Assembly (NCBI GenBank): GCA_051453625.1
Contig: JBOZIK010000001.1
Location: 9,414,246-9,439,239 of the forward strand
Length of the DNA stretch: 24,994 nt
From: Welwitschia mirabilis
Lineage: Eukaryota; Gnetophyta; Gnetopsida; Welwitschiales
Direction: 5' to 3'
Shown: in pieces, positions 1 to 8,165 of the stretch
Position numbering within the stretch: position 1 is the first letter of the stretch
Layout of the letters: each line of letters begins with the position of its first letter
The notes under the pieces: generated by a model
Database searches by the model: none
Told to the model about the DNA's origin: nothing
The model's input: only the letters and a program-made list of their open reading frames with translations
Made by a program: the position numbers and the translations under genes

Positions 1-858
1 GAGCTTGTTTATTGCTCGCATCAAATTTAGAGTCTTCTATCTCTAAAGAAATCTCTTCTTTTGTTGTCTTTTTATTTTTTTAGGCACTAGTCTATAGCGT
101 TTACATAACGAATTATTGAAACTCTATCTTTAATGATTCTAAATAAAAATTCTAACTGCAATAAAGGAAAAATATACAATTGTAAACTTAAAAGCTTATA
201 AACCTCCCAGACCCGTGGAAGAAAAATACAAACCTAACAAGATGTGTGCACAAAAACATTTTCCCTATCATCATTCTGCTTCAAGCGGATTAACTAGGAA
301 AGAGTCAAGAAACATACAACCAGAGCCCAATATAAAGAGATTTTGCTAACTAAAAAGGGCAGCAAGTAAATTATATAGGTTAGAACATCACTCGCCCGGT
401 CATGAAGGAAGGCCCTACCAGCGATCCGTTCCCCATAAGCTACAAAGTACGAGGTGGTGAAATTAATGGTAGAGATCCCATGGTAGTGTGTATGCACCTC
501 CCATACACACAAAATCGTCTAATCGATTGACTATAAAGTAACAAAAATCCTCATTAGAACGAAAAAGCTTGGGAGAAACACAATCACCTTAACTCATTCC
601 AAAAACTAGCTTGATGCTCTCTTCAAAAATCTAGATTGTGCCATGACAAGGATGGAAAATGGTAGCTGTGCGAGGATCAAAAGAAGAATGTAGAGAATAA
701 AGAATGAAAAGAATTATGGGATGACAGAGACGGAAGGAAGGAAAACCACAGAGATCTAGAAGATTGGAGGAGAAAAGCTAGGAGAATCCTTGCTTTGCAG
801 CCTATTATTGTATTTCCAGTTCAGCAGACCTGACATTGGTAGAATTCTAAGAAATAGC
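1..858. other. Unassigned AT-rich DNA, possibly the 5' part of a minus-strand gene
   Basis: No domain is recognised here. A 72-codon minus-strand frame (294-512) contains a stretch reading GERIAGRAFLHDRASDV, but it matches nothing firmly. Read on the minus strand, the DNA just below 858 becomes pyrimidine-rich (about 700-800) and then reaches an ATG near 644 that opens only a short frame. Together with the AAACCCTA cluster upstream, this resembles a plant gene leader. That reading is inference only; intergenic or repeat DNA is equally possible. Confidence 0.2.
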
Positions 859-898
859 GGGTTTAGGGTTTAGGTTTCTTAGGGTTTAGGGTTTAGGG
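859..898. repeat. TTTAGGG telomere-type repeat / telo-box cluster
   Basis: About five copies of the plant telomere heptamer TTTAGGG occur in 40 bp, interrupted once by TTTAGGTTTCTTAGGG. Two readings are possible. It may be a small interstitial telomeric repeat. Alternatively, on the minus strand, it is a cluster of telo-boxes (AAACCCTA), elements known from plant promoters and 5' leaders of growth and translation genes. The pyrimidine-rich stretch that follows on the minus strand favours the second reading slightly, but no convincing gene follows. Confidence 0.75.
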
Positions 899-1321
899 CC
901 AAAGTCTTTGAGCCATACCTTTACAGAGAAGATGTGCATCCATGAATATTGGAGGAGACCTGATATTTATAAGCAAAGGCCAGTTGTTAAAAGACCTGCA
1001 CAAAATACATATAGGAAAAAAAACACCAAATAAAACAAAGAGAATTAAAAAAAGGAATGATAATGGAAGTGCCACACGGAAGGATAGAAGAAGGAAAAAA
1101 GAAAAAAAAGAGAGCTATTGAATTGACTATGGATCACGTGGAAAACGAGGTAAAAATGAGGGATCCATAAGGGTATTTATAGTAGTGGACCAAGGCTAAC
1201 CTAACTCTGGGAGTAAAAGTCAACTACAGTTAACTAATCCATAGTTAAGTGTAATTAAATCAAGTTAACTACGGAGGAGTTAAGGTTAAAATTGTAGTTA
1301 GACATCCAATCAGGAAGAAGT
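899..1321. other. Spacer without recognised gene
   Basis: A purine-rich stretch (about 1010-1110) is followed by sequence with several copies of GTTAACTA/AGTTAACT between about 1215 and 1300. No open frame has a recognisable domain. It leads directly into the 20-bp array and may belong to the same repeat. Confidence 0.4.
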
Positions 1322-2037
1322 CAACGTCGCACTCCGAAGGCCGACGTCGCACTTTAAAAACCTAATGTCGCACTTGGCCTAAAAGGTTCGATGTTGTACT
1401 ACGAAGATTTTTGAAGGCTGATGTCACACTCTAAAGCCCAACCTCACACTAGTAAGGTCAACGTCGTAGTCCAAAGGCGGACATCATACTCGAAGCTCGA
1501 CATCGCACTTGGACGCCTAACCTCGCAGTTGCCTCTCTAAGGCCCCAACACTGTCGCCGCTTCTTGGAAATCATCTGTTCCACTGGCCTGTGCAAAAAGC
1601 TCCGACGTCACACTCTGATGTCCGATATCGCACTTGGATGTTCGACATCACAATTAGGCAACAGACGTGTCCCACACATTCAACAAGCTTCAACGTCGCA
1701 ATAAAAGACTCGACATTGTACTTCGGTGTCCGACGTTGCACTTGGGTGCCCGACGTCGCACTTACATGCGTGACATCGCATTTGGGTGTCCTATGTTGCA
1801 CTCAGGCACTAGACACGTCCCTCATTCACGACACTACTCGCGATATCCCAGAATCCCTTCGAAAGCCTCCGATGTTGCACTTAGTACCTGACGTTACACT
1901 TGGATGCCTGATGTCACACTTAGGTACCCGATGTCACACTTAGTGCCTGACGTCGTACTTAGTGCCCTACGTCACACTCAAGTGCCCGATGTCATACTTG
2001 AGTGTTTGACATCGCACCTAGGTGTCCCACATCACAT
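1322..2037. repeat. Degenerate 20-bp tandem array, word CGACGTCGCACTT
   Basis: About 26 copies of a degenerate unit close to CGACGTCGCACTTGGGTGCC. Starts fall at 1439, 1459, 1479, 1498, 1518; at 1603, 1623, 1643; at 1691, 1711, 1731, 1751, 1771, 1791; and at 1870, 1889, 1909, 1929, 1948, 1967, 1987, 2007, 2027. The step is therefore 19-20 bp with a few interruptions, for example around 1540-1600 and 1810-1865. The conserved part is the palindromic GACGTC core followed by GCACTT. The commonest variants are GATGTC, GACATC and GACGTT, which are single transitions at the central CpG. Open frames across it are by-products of the repeat. Confidence 0.85.
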
Positions 2038-2040
2038 AAA

Positions 2041-2355
2041 CCCCTTAGTAGTTGGGATCCATGTTAGCAAGGTTGTTATAACAACTGTTAAACTGCCCCT
2101 TCTAACTATTTTTCTAACTACCATGCTGTTACAAGTACCTAACTACTGCAGCAATGCCATAAAAAGGGATGTAGCACCACCAGAAAGGGGGGATTGGCAG
2201 GAAAAGGACTTGCAAAACAACAAAGAAGAGGCGTATGAGTTAAGAAGGACGTTGAACCAACTGGTGCATCATGGAAAACAGAGGCCAACCTCTAATCCTT
2301 CCTATTAAATAGAGCTAATCGCTCTAACCGCGAGCAACACGAAGGAGAGGAGATT
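2041..2355. other. Spacer between the 20-bp array and the gypsy gag
   Basis: A recognisable 5' LTR and a tRNA-Met primer binding site (TGGTATCAGAG) were looked for here because gag follows immediately. Neither is visible. The stretch has GTTATAACAACTGTTAAACT and CCATAAAAAGGGA, which look like LTR or leader sequence, but nothing matches the 3' LTR at 6438-6842. The element is probably 5'-truncated or its 5' LTR has diverged beyond recognition. Confidence 0.35.
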
Positions 2356-3117
2356 GTGAAAATGATACATCTGAAGACCTATAAAGGCAAAGCCGGAACA
2401 AATGAAGAAGCTATATCCTGGATCCGGCAATTAAAGAACTACTTCGAGCTTCAAAATTTTCCTCCAGAAAGACAGTGCATATACGCTGTTGTCTTTCTTG
2501 TAAGAAATGCACAAGAATGGTGGTCTAGATGCCAATAAAAACATCCTCAAAAAATAGCATGGAATACCTTCATAGAAGATTTCCAAAGGAAATTCATCCT
2601 GGAAGATTTCATTAAAGTTCAAATGGTGGAGTTCCAATGCCTCCGCTTGAGAAAGCGCCCACTGGATAAACATTGGTTTGAATTCCATTGCCTCATGCAG
2701 TACCAGAAGAACTTTACTAAGAAGTAGTTAATTAACAGTTTCATTGGGACCTTACTGCCCAAACTTAGAAGCATCTTACACACCTTAGAGATCAAATACA
2801 CTGAAGATGCTTACTGCAAGACAAGACATTATCTCCAACAATAAGAGAATTGATGGTCAAAGCAACATTACCTTCAAGTGGACAAACAACCTACATTGCC
2901 ATGAATGCCACCGACACGGAAGCCATACAGAACAAATCTTAGTTGCCATAAATGCTACAAGAAAGGCCACATTACCAGGAACTGCCCACCCAAAGCACGA
3001 CCACCAAATCTTCCTCAGCAAAATCGGCCTCAAGATTTCAGAATCCACCTGTACAACGAAAAAGAGTATAAACTACCATTCAAACATGTGCGATTCACAA
3101 TCAGTACTCCATCTTAA
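2356..3117 (+). pseudogene. gypsy gag remnant with CCHC zinc knuckle
   Basis: Capsid/nucleocapsid protein of the gypsy element, which would package the element RNA in cytoplasmic particles. The first part (from an ATG at 2362) shows a retrotransposon gag pattern, with ISWIRQLKNYFEL, later AQEWWSRC, then WNTFIEDFQRKF after a stop at 2536-2538. At least three more nonsense codons occur before 2905. A CX2CX4HX4C knuckle, CHKCYKKGHITRNC, is complete at 2944-2985 in the frame opened at 2905 and would bind nucleic acid. The frame ends at 3117. The knuckle is intact but the gene as a whole is broken. Confidence 0.85.
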
Positions 3118-3146
3118 AATTATATGGTCATATTTCATCTTTTTCT

Positions 3147-3443
3147 GTGTTGTTCCTAGTTGATAGCAGAATGACACACAATTTCATTTCACCCACATTA
3201 TTTTACAAACTAATCACCCCATTCAAAGAACAAGAATCCATCATAGGAGTTGCAAGGGATAGTTTCTCACATAAGACGGGACTACTACGCTTATCAATTA
3301 TAACATTCATGACTCACATTTTAAGGTTCCAACTTGGGGAGTATCATGCCATTCTAGGGATTCCCTTCTTAATCTCGGACCCTACCTGCCTAACTAGAGC
3401 GGGTAGCTTATGCATTCCACTTGTCGAATCAGGTCAGATATAA
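3147..3443 (+). pseudogene. gypsy aspartic protease remnant
   Basis: Retroviral-type aspartic protease that would cleave the element polyprotein. The active-site region reads LVDSRMTHNFIS, where the family has D-S/T-G. The catalytic Asp is kept (3162-3164), but the Gly of the triad is Arg (3168-3170, AGA), a change expected to abolish activity. The second half includes YHAILGIPFL, which resembles the usual D-x-I-L-G-x-x-(F/W)-L flap region; its Asp is replaced by Tyr-His. The frame is open for 98 codons and separated from gag by stops. Confidence 0.75.
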
Positions 3444-3649
3444 TGTTCAAATCAATTTTCGCCAATGAACCCTATTACTGTTAACTTCGTTTAGAGAGCG
3501 AATTTTTAAAGGGGAGAGGAGGAGTAAGAAGATATCCTTGATCTCATCCAAATAGATCTCAAGAGCTATCAAAAGGAAACAAGTCTTCATTGCCCTAGTG
3601 CAGGCAGAAAACCATAAAGAAAACCCCACTATACTAGAAGAACTGTAGG

Positions 3650-4470
3650 AATTCTCTGATATGTTTGAAGACTCAAAAGTACTCCCACCCAAGAGGAAAG
3701 TACAACACACAATCGACTTAATTCCTGGAGCATAGCCAATATCACAAACACCTTATCTTTTCTCAGTAGTAGAATCAAGAGAACTGAAGCTACAAATTGA
3801 GCACCTATTGTTAGAAGGGAAAATTTGCCCTAGTGTGTTACTATGGGAAGCACCAGTACTCTTCGTTAAGAAAAAAAATAGTACCTTACAACTTTGCATT
3901 GATTATAAGTAGCTAAACAAGGTAACCATTAAGAATAGGTACCCGTTACCAAGAATCAACGATTTATTGGATCAACTTCAAGGAGCTAAATTTTTCTCAA
4001 AGATCAACTTAAATTTTGGATACCATCAAATCCGCCTCAAGGACAAAGACATCTGCAAGACTGTATTTAGAACAAGATACGAACATTACAAGTTTGTAAT
4101 AATGCCTTTCGGTTTAACAAATGCTCCAACTACTTTTATAGTTTAATGAATGATATTTTTCGATCATATTTGAATAAATTCGCAGTTGTATTTTTAGATG
4201 ATATTCTAACATATTCTAGAAATCAAGATGACCATATTACACACTTGAAAAAAGTTTTATAGNNNNNNNNNNNNNNNNNNNNNNNNNNNNNNNNNNNNNN
4301 NNNNNNNNNNNNNNNNNNNNNNNNNNNNNNNNNNNNNNNNNNNNNNNNNNNNNNNNNNNNNNATGACCATATTACACACTTAAAGAAGGTTCTACAAGTT
4401 CTGTCCAAGCATAATTTCGAAGCCAAATTAAGCAAGTGTGAGTTCTTTTAGATAGAAATTAGCTATCTAG
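3650..4470 (+). pseudogene. gypsy reverse transcriptase remnant, interrupted by a gap
   Basis: RNA-dependent DNA polymerase of the element. Recognisable blocks, in order, are LFVKKKNSTLQLCIDYK (then a TAG where the family has Gln) [29 protein letters not shown] (family: K-x-D-L-x-x-G-Y-H-Q-I, so the motif A Asp is Asn here), [12 protein letters not shown], and VVFLDDIL with the catalytic FLDD at 4191-4202. A frameshift lies at about 4138-4147, between the APTTF block and MNDIF. The sequence then runs into 100 N (4263-4362), and the words before the gap are repeated after it. Non-functional because of stops, the frameshift and the motif A change. Confidence 0.85.
4263..4362. other. Assembly gap (100 N) with duplicated flanks
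   Basis: Exactly 100 N, the usual placeholder for a gap of unknown size. The sequence left of it (about 4226-4262, ATGACCATATTACACACTTG and on) is repeated to the right (from 4363, ATGACCATATTACACACTTA and on) with a few substitutions. The two sides therefore overlap in element coordinates, and nothing need be missing. Confidence 0.95.
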
Positions 4471-4473
4471 GCC

Positions 4474-4930
4474 ATGTCATCTCTAGTAAAGGAATCACAA
4501 GTTCGACGTTTCTTAGGGTTGCCCAACTTTTATCGAAAATTTGTTCTAGGATTCTCTCAACTTGTAACACCATTGACAGATCTAACCAAGTCAACAGTCA
4601 TATTCAACTTTAATGACAAATGCATAGAAGCATTTCTCAGATTGAAGCTGCTACTTACAACAACACCTATTCTCAAAGTCGCAAACATAAATAAACCCTT
4701 TATAGTCACCACGGATGATTTTACTCAAGGAATAGGAGCCGTTCTCAACCAGGATGATTAGGTGATCACTTATGAATTATGGAAGTTGAACCAACATGAG
4801 AAGAACTATCTCGTTCATGATTTCGAATTACTAGCCATAGTACATGCCTTGAAAGTTTGGAGATATTATCTTGTGGAAAGCGAATTCCTTCTCAAAACAG
4901 ATCATAAAAGCTTGGAATATTTTCAGGAAT
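4474..4930 (+). pseudogene. gypsy RT connection and RNase H remnant
   Basis: After the gap the connection segment FLGLPNFYRKFV is followed by RNase H, which would remove the RNA strand of the RNA-DNA hybrid. The D-E-D set is visible: TTDDFTQGIGAVL (family TDAS), ELLAIVHALKVWRYYL, and LLKTDHKSLEYF. One TAG at 4759-4761 interrupts the frame where a coding residue is expected. Soon after YFQE (about 4930) the similarity stops and does not resume until the integrase, so the usual R-W stretch and linker of several hundred bases are absent. Confidence 0.8.
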
Positions 4931-4959
4931 AACCCCTTTTGAATATGTAACATACTCTC

Positions 4960-6063
4960 ATAGAATGGATACCTCCTGAAAGGACGACGCCTGTGGATTC
5001 CACAAGTCCCATAGAGAAGGAAGCTGATGTCCGAACTACACGAAGTTCCATATGTAGGACACCCCGGATTCGTTAGGAATTACCACCAATTGCGAAAACA
5101 CTACTTTTAGCCCAGAATGAAAGTAGACTAAGGAATACATCTGCAATTACTCCATATGCCAACTATGAAGATTGATCAGGGAAGATCTACCGGTCTCCTT
5201 CAATCTCTGGGAGTACCACAGTGGAAATGGGAAGAAATCTCCATGGAATTCATCACTGGACTACCCCTCACTAATAGATAGCATGATGCAATTTTCGTTT
5301 ATGTAGATAAGTTTACCAAGATGGCTCATTTCATTGCAGTTCGAAGCTCTAATACAACCAAAAAATTAGCCCTCAAGTTCATACAGAAAGTTTTCAAATT
5401 ACATGGTGCACCACAAGTCATAGTATTCGACTGAGATCCGAAGTTCTTATCTGAGTTCTGACAAAGTTTCTTCCATCACTTATGCACTAAACTCAGCTTC
5501 AGCACTGCATACCACTCAGAAATAGATGGCCAAACCAAAAGAGTGAATCGTATACTGGAAGATACTCTAAGGTGTTATGTGGCAGGAAAGCCCAAACAAT
5601 GGGAAAACTATCTACATTTGACAGAGTTTGCTTATAATTAGACATTTCAAACTTCCATTCAATGTTCATCATTCGAAGCAATGTATGGCAGAAACGGTTC
5701 CACCCTTATTACATGGTTAGATACTTCACAGAGATTGGAAAAGACGACACCCTCAGAATTCAAGTTGATGGAAGATATAATCAATAAAATAAAAAGACAG
5801 CTACAAGCGACACAAGATCGATACAAGAAGTATTATGATCAGAAACATCAGACCTGCGCATTCTTAGTCGGCGAATAGGTATTGCTAAGAATCAAGCCAG
5901 AAAGGAACTTCTTGAAAATGGTTAACATCATGGTTCGATGGTCCATTCAAGATCATTGAAAGAATAGGGGATCTAGCATATAAACTAAAACTCCTTCCAC
6001 AGATGTCTCAAATACATCCAGTTTTTCATGTAAGCACAATGAAACCATACCACAAAGATAGAA
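4960..6063 (+). pseudogene. gypsy integrase remnant with altered catalytic residues
   Basis: Integrase would insert the cDNA copy into chromosomes. The zinc-binding HHCC region is recognisable (ELHEVPYVGHPG, then RKHYF, a TAG in place of Trp, PRMK), and one of its Cys appears as Tyr or Ser. The core shows [15 protein letters not shown], where the first catalytic Asp is Glu (5246-5248). VIVFD keeps the second Asp (5429-5431), followed by a TGA. DGQTKRVNRILED has Lys in place of the catalytic Glu (5537-5539). The D,D,E set is therefore E,D,K. The C-terminal part FKIIERIGDLAYKLKLLP with HPVFHVSTMKPY (about 5946-6063) is in a shifted frame. Clearly dead. Confidence 0.88.
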
Positions 6064-6157
6064 ACTAGGACTACACCTAGAACTGAGAACATATTATACT
6101 CAAACCCAACCTGACTTTTGCTAACCAACCAAAAAAGTCCTAAACACCAAAACTAAG

Positions 6158-6265
6158 CAATTAAAGAATAAAGCTATAAATGAAGTACTTATCCAATGGA
6201 CCCACTATAACCAACAAACATGGAAAAATAGGAAGTACATGCCAGAGACTTTAAATAAAGCCTGA
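6158..6265 (+). pseudogene. Chromodomain-like tail of the gypsy element
   Basis: The reading frame contains NEVLIQWTHYNQQTWKNRKYM and ends at TGA 6263-6265. It resembles the second half of a chromodomain (family pattern V-L-(I/V)-x-W-x-x-x-x-x-x-x-T-W-E-x), which in chromoviruses follows the integrase and guides insertion to marked chromatin. The first beta strand is not clear, and the usual Glu after T-W is Lys. Assignment rests on a short match plus its position right after the integrase C-terminus. Confidence 0.6.
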
Positions 6266-6423
6266 TATATCAGTTTGTTTTACATTATCGATGTATCTGT
6301 TAATAAATGATATCTCCCCTTCCAATATGTTTTGTAGATCATACAGAAAATAATCCGAAAGAGCATAGCTTTAGAAACAATGCAAAAAGATGAGAGACCA
6401 TACTCGAGGACGAACACGATTCC

Positions 6424-6437
6424 TAAGGGGAAGGGAA
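6424..6437 (+). promoter_or_regulatory. Polypurine tract before the gypsy 3' LTR
   Basis: The tract AAGGGGAAGGGAA lies immediately before the TG that opens the LTR at 6438. This is the expected plus-strand primer site of the element. Confidence 0.75.
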
Positions 6438-6842
6438 TGTAATGTTCTCAATTAACTATTTGAGTAATAAGTGTGTTAAATGCTAAATGAATGTAATTAA
6501 CAGAGATATGAATGGATGCAACCTAAGTATGAAAAGATGTATCCCATCATTATGCTATATAAGCCTATGGCGTTAGGTTGAGGTTGATAGACTGGGTGGA
6601 TGTAATCGACGATAACCTTGGCTGATCCCCAAGAGTTCTAGGAGGGGGACTCAGGTCGTAGTCCACGTCTTTATTTTTGACCACTAGTCAAAGGCTGTTG
6701 GCTAATGATGAGGAATGTAAGCCATTGTTTCTAATAATAAAGTTTACATTATTTCTAAATTATTCCTATTGATCCTGGCATGTTATTTTATATGTTCCTT
6801 TTCATACGAAGTAATCCACAATTAGTAAAATGAGACGTTACA
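6438..6842 (+). repeat. gypsy 3' LTR, 405 bp
   Basis: Boundaries are set by the purine tract on the left and by inverted ends: the LTR opens TGTAATG and closes CGTTACA, giving TGTAA...TTACA. Inside are a TATA box TATATAA (6556-6562) and a downstream AATAAA (6736-6741), the order expected for U3-R-U5. No second copy is recognisable in the window, so insertion age cannot be estimated from LTR divergence. The five bases after it (CTCCC, 6843-6847) are the candidate target-site duplication. Confidence 0.8.
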
Positions 6843-7717
6843 CTCCCAGTTGCTTCCTCAACACTTGTTACTTATATCATGTTATTCAAGTAATGAAAAG
6901 ACTCCCTTTGACAAAGACAAGATCCTTACTTAAATAGATTTGCAAATTAAGTTCGAAGGTTAAGCAGGTTGGTTATGAAACTACTACTATCACTACCTAT
7001 GTGATTGGGTGATTGCAAGTAGGCACACTTTCATAGAAACTAGAAGAAGACATCATTTACACATTGATAGACAATGCTAGATAGATAGTGTTTCATAAAC
7101 ATAAAACAAGGCATTACTAGGAACTATTGCTAGGCAATTCTATGTAGTAATGAATTAAGTAGAAATGTAGTCTCACTAGATTATCGTTGAATGATGATTT
7201 ATGGTGACGCTTTCAAAAGAAGATGTCGTTTGATGTTATTACTAGGCATTGATCTTGCATGTGAGATTGTTGTTGGATTAATCAGTTGGAAATAATTCTA
7301 CATGCAACTTTGATCATGTCTAATCCTTTCATACAGATCCTAAGAAATCATGTAACCTTATTCACAGTTAATTTTCCATTTTTAGTACCCTTCATAGGTC
7401 TCATTTTGAGTGTTTATTTGTTACGCAGGGAATTGCATAATTTAAGTATTCCAACTTAACAATGTATCCATCCACAAGTATGATATTGAAAATCCTAATA
7501 ACTATTTTGATAAAAATGTGGTGATAAAAGTTGTAAAAATAATCAAGGAATGTGAAAATTATCTATGATTAGATTAAGTGGGAGAAGTAAAGCATGAAAA
7601 ACCTAAAAAGGTGAGTAACAGATGTGATCCATCCAATGTACAATAATATGTGAATGGACAAGGGAAATAATCAAGTTGCACTATCATGCCAATAATGTGG
7701 ACAACATAAGATGATAT
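6843..7717. other. AT-rich spacer, nothing recognised
   Basis: No domain, long frame or repeat stood out in this 875-bp stretch on either strand. It is probably old intergenic DNA between two retroelement remnants. Confidence 0.5.
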
Positions 7718-7886
7718 TGTTAGGAAACAAGAATGCCAAAAAATGGAAAGGCATAAGATTTCCAAATCAAAATTTTATTTCTCCTCTCTTTTTATTTGAC
7801 ACAAAGCTTACTTAAATAGCTAAGCCAACCACTAGGCTTTTCACGTATCCCTAGACATAGGACCACAGTGTATACTCGTCTTAGCA
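7718..7886 (-). repeat. Candidate short copia 3' LTR (169 bp)
   Basis: Plus-strand ends are TGTTAGGAAAC and GTCTTAGCA, that is TGTTA...TAGCA with one mismatch between the inverted ends. On the minus strand the LTR would open TGCTAAGACG just after a purine tract AAGGGGGGAAT, and close TTTCCTAACA. A TATTTAAG sequence inside could serve as TATA box. The minus-strand sequence upstream contains TTTTTCCC and TTTTCCC phrases of a kind often seen just before the 3' LTR of plant copia elements. No second LTR copy was found, so this is moderate evidence only. Confidence 0.5.
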
Positions 7887-8165
7887 ATTCCCCCCTTAAC
7901 ATAGGAATATGCCCTCTTCCAAGGGAAAACCAAAGTGCCTAGGGAAAAACCTTGGGAATGCGGCCTACAACAAAACCTTTAGAAAGAAGTTGCTATGTCA
8001 GGAAACAACTTCGTAAAAGAAGCAATCAATTTACTACGACACATCCCGTAGTAGATAGGCTTATTCATATGCATTACACATCCCATAATGCTAGGCCAAG
8101 ATGTGTACTACACAACCCGTAATACAAGGTCATATTTGCACTACACATCCCGTAGTACTAAGATT
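7887..8165 (-). mobile_element. Probable copia internal 3' tail with purine tract
   Basis: Minus-strand sequence leading into the candidate LTR at 7718-7886. The purine tract is 7887-7897 (plus strand ATTCCCCCCTT). Above it lies the hairpin-word array at 8032-8156. No pol coding sequence is recognisable further up, so the element is a remnant whose body is lost, or a non-coding element. Confidence 0.4.
8032..8156. repeat. Four tandem mini-hairpins with loop ACATCCC
   Basis: Four units of the form stem-ACATCCC-stem start at about 8033, 8072, 8106 and 8140, so they are spaced 39, 34 and 34 bp. Unit 1: TACTAC (8032-8037) and GTAGTA (8048-8053). Unit 2: GCATTA (8071-8076) and TAATGC (8086-8091). 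Unit 3: GTACTAC and GTAATAC with one mismatch. Unit 4: ACTAC (8140-8144) and GTAGT (8152-8156). In unit 2 both arms differ from unit 1 but still pair perfectly. Confidence 0.75.

Larger units (their letters stand above)
2356..6842 (+). mobile_element. Decayed Ty3/gypsy (chromovirus-type) LTR retrotransposon
   Basis: Domains appear in the Ty3/gypsy order: gag with a zinc knuckle, protease, RT, RNase H, integrase after RNase H, a chromodomain-like tail, a purine tract and a 405-bp LTR. RNase H before integrase separates it from copia, and the chromodomain-like tail points to the chromovirus branch. Every domain has stop codons or frameshifts, so no full polyprotein can be made. Only the 3' LTR is recognisable. 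A 100-N gap lies inside RT, and sequence between RNase H and integrase seems deleted. An old, dead copy. Confidence 0.9.

Noticed and set aside
294-512. Minus-strand frame with GERIAGRAF, vaguely like the N-terminal region of some bHLH factors
   Set aside because: The match is too short and the rest of the frame does not fit; left as unassigned.
1322-2037. Regularly spaced palindromic words resembling a CRISPR array
   Set aside because: Units are tandem and degenerate with no unique spacers of constant length, there are no cas genes, and the context is a plant retroelement region.
1290-2115. Possible inverted flanks of the 20-bp array (TGTAGTTAGA versus TCTAACTAC)
   Set aside because: Only about nine bases agree and the surroundings do not; too weak.
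1571-2308. Frames of 74-134 codons through the 20-bp array
   Set aside because: Repeat translation only; no domain and parallel frames on both strands.
2041-2355. Possible 5' LTR of the gypsy element
   Set aside because: No TGTAA/TTACA ends, no primer binding site and no similarity to the 3' LTR at 6438-6842.
6832-6848. GACGTTACACT at the gypsy LTR end matching a word of the 20-bp array (GACGTTACACTT at 1890)
   Set aside because: A single short match at a typical LTR terminus; coincidence cannot be excluded, and no array surrounds it.
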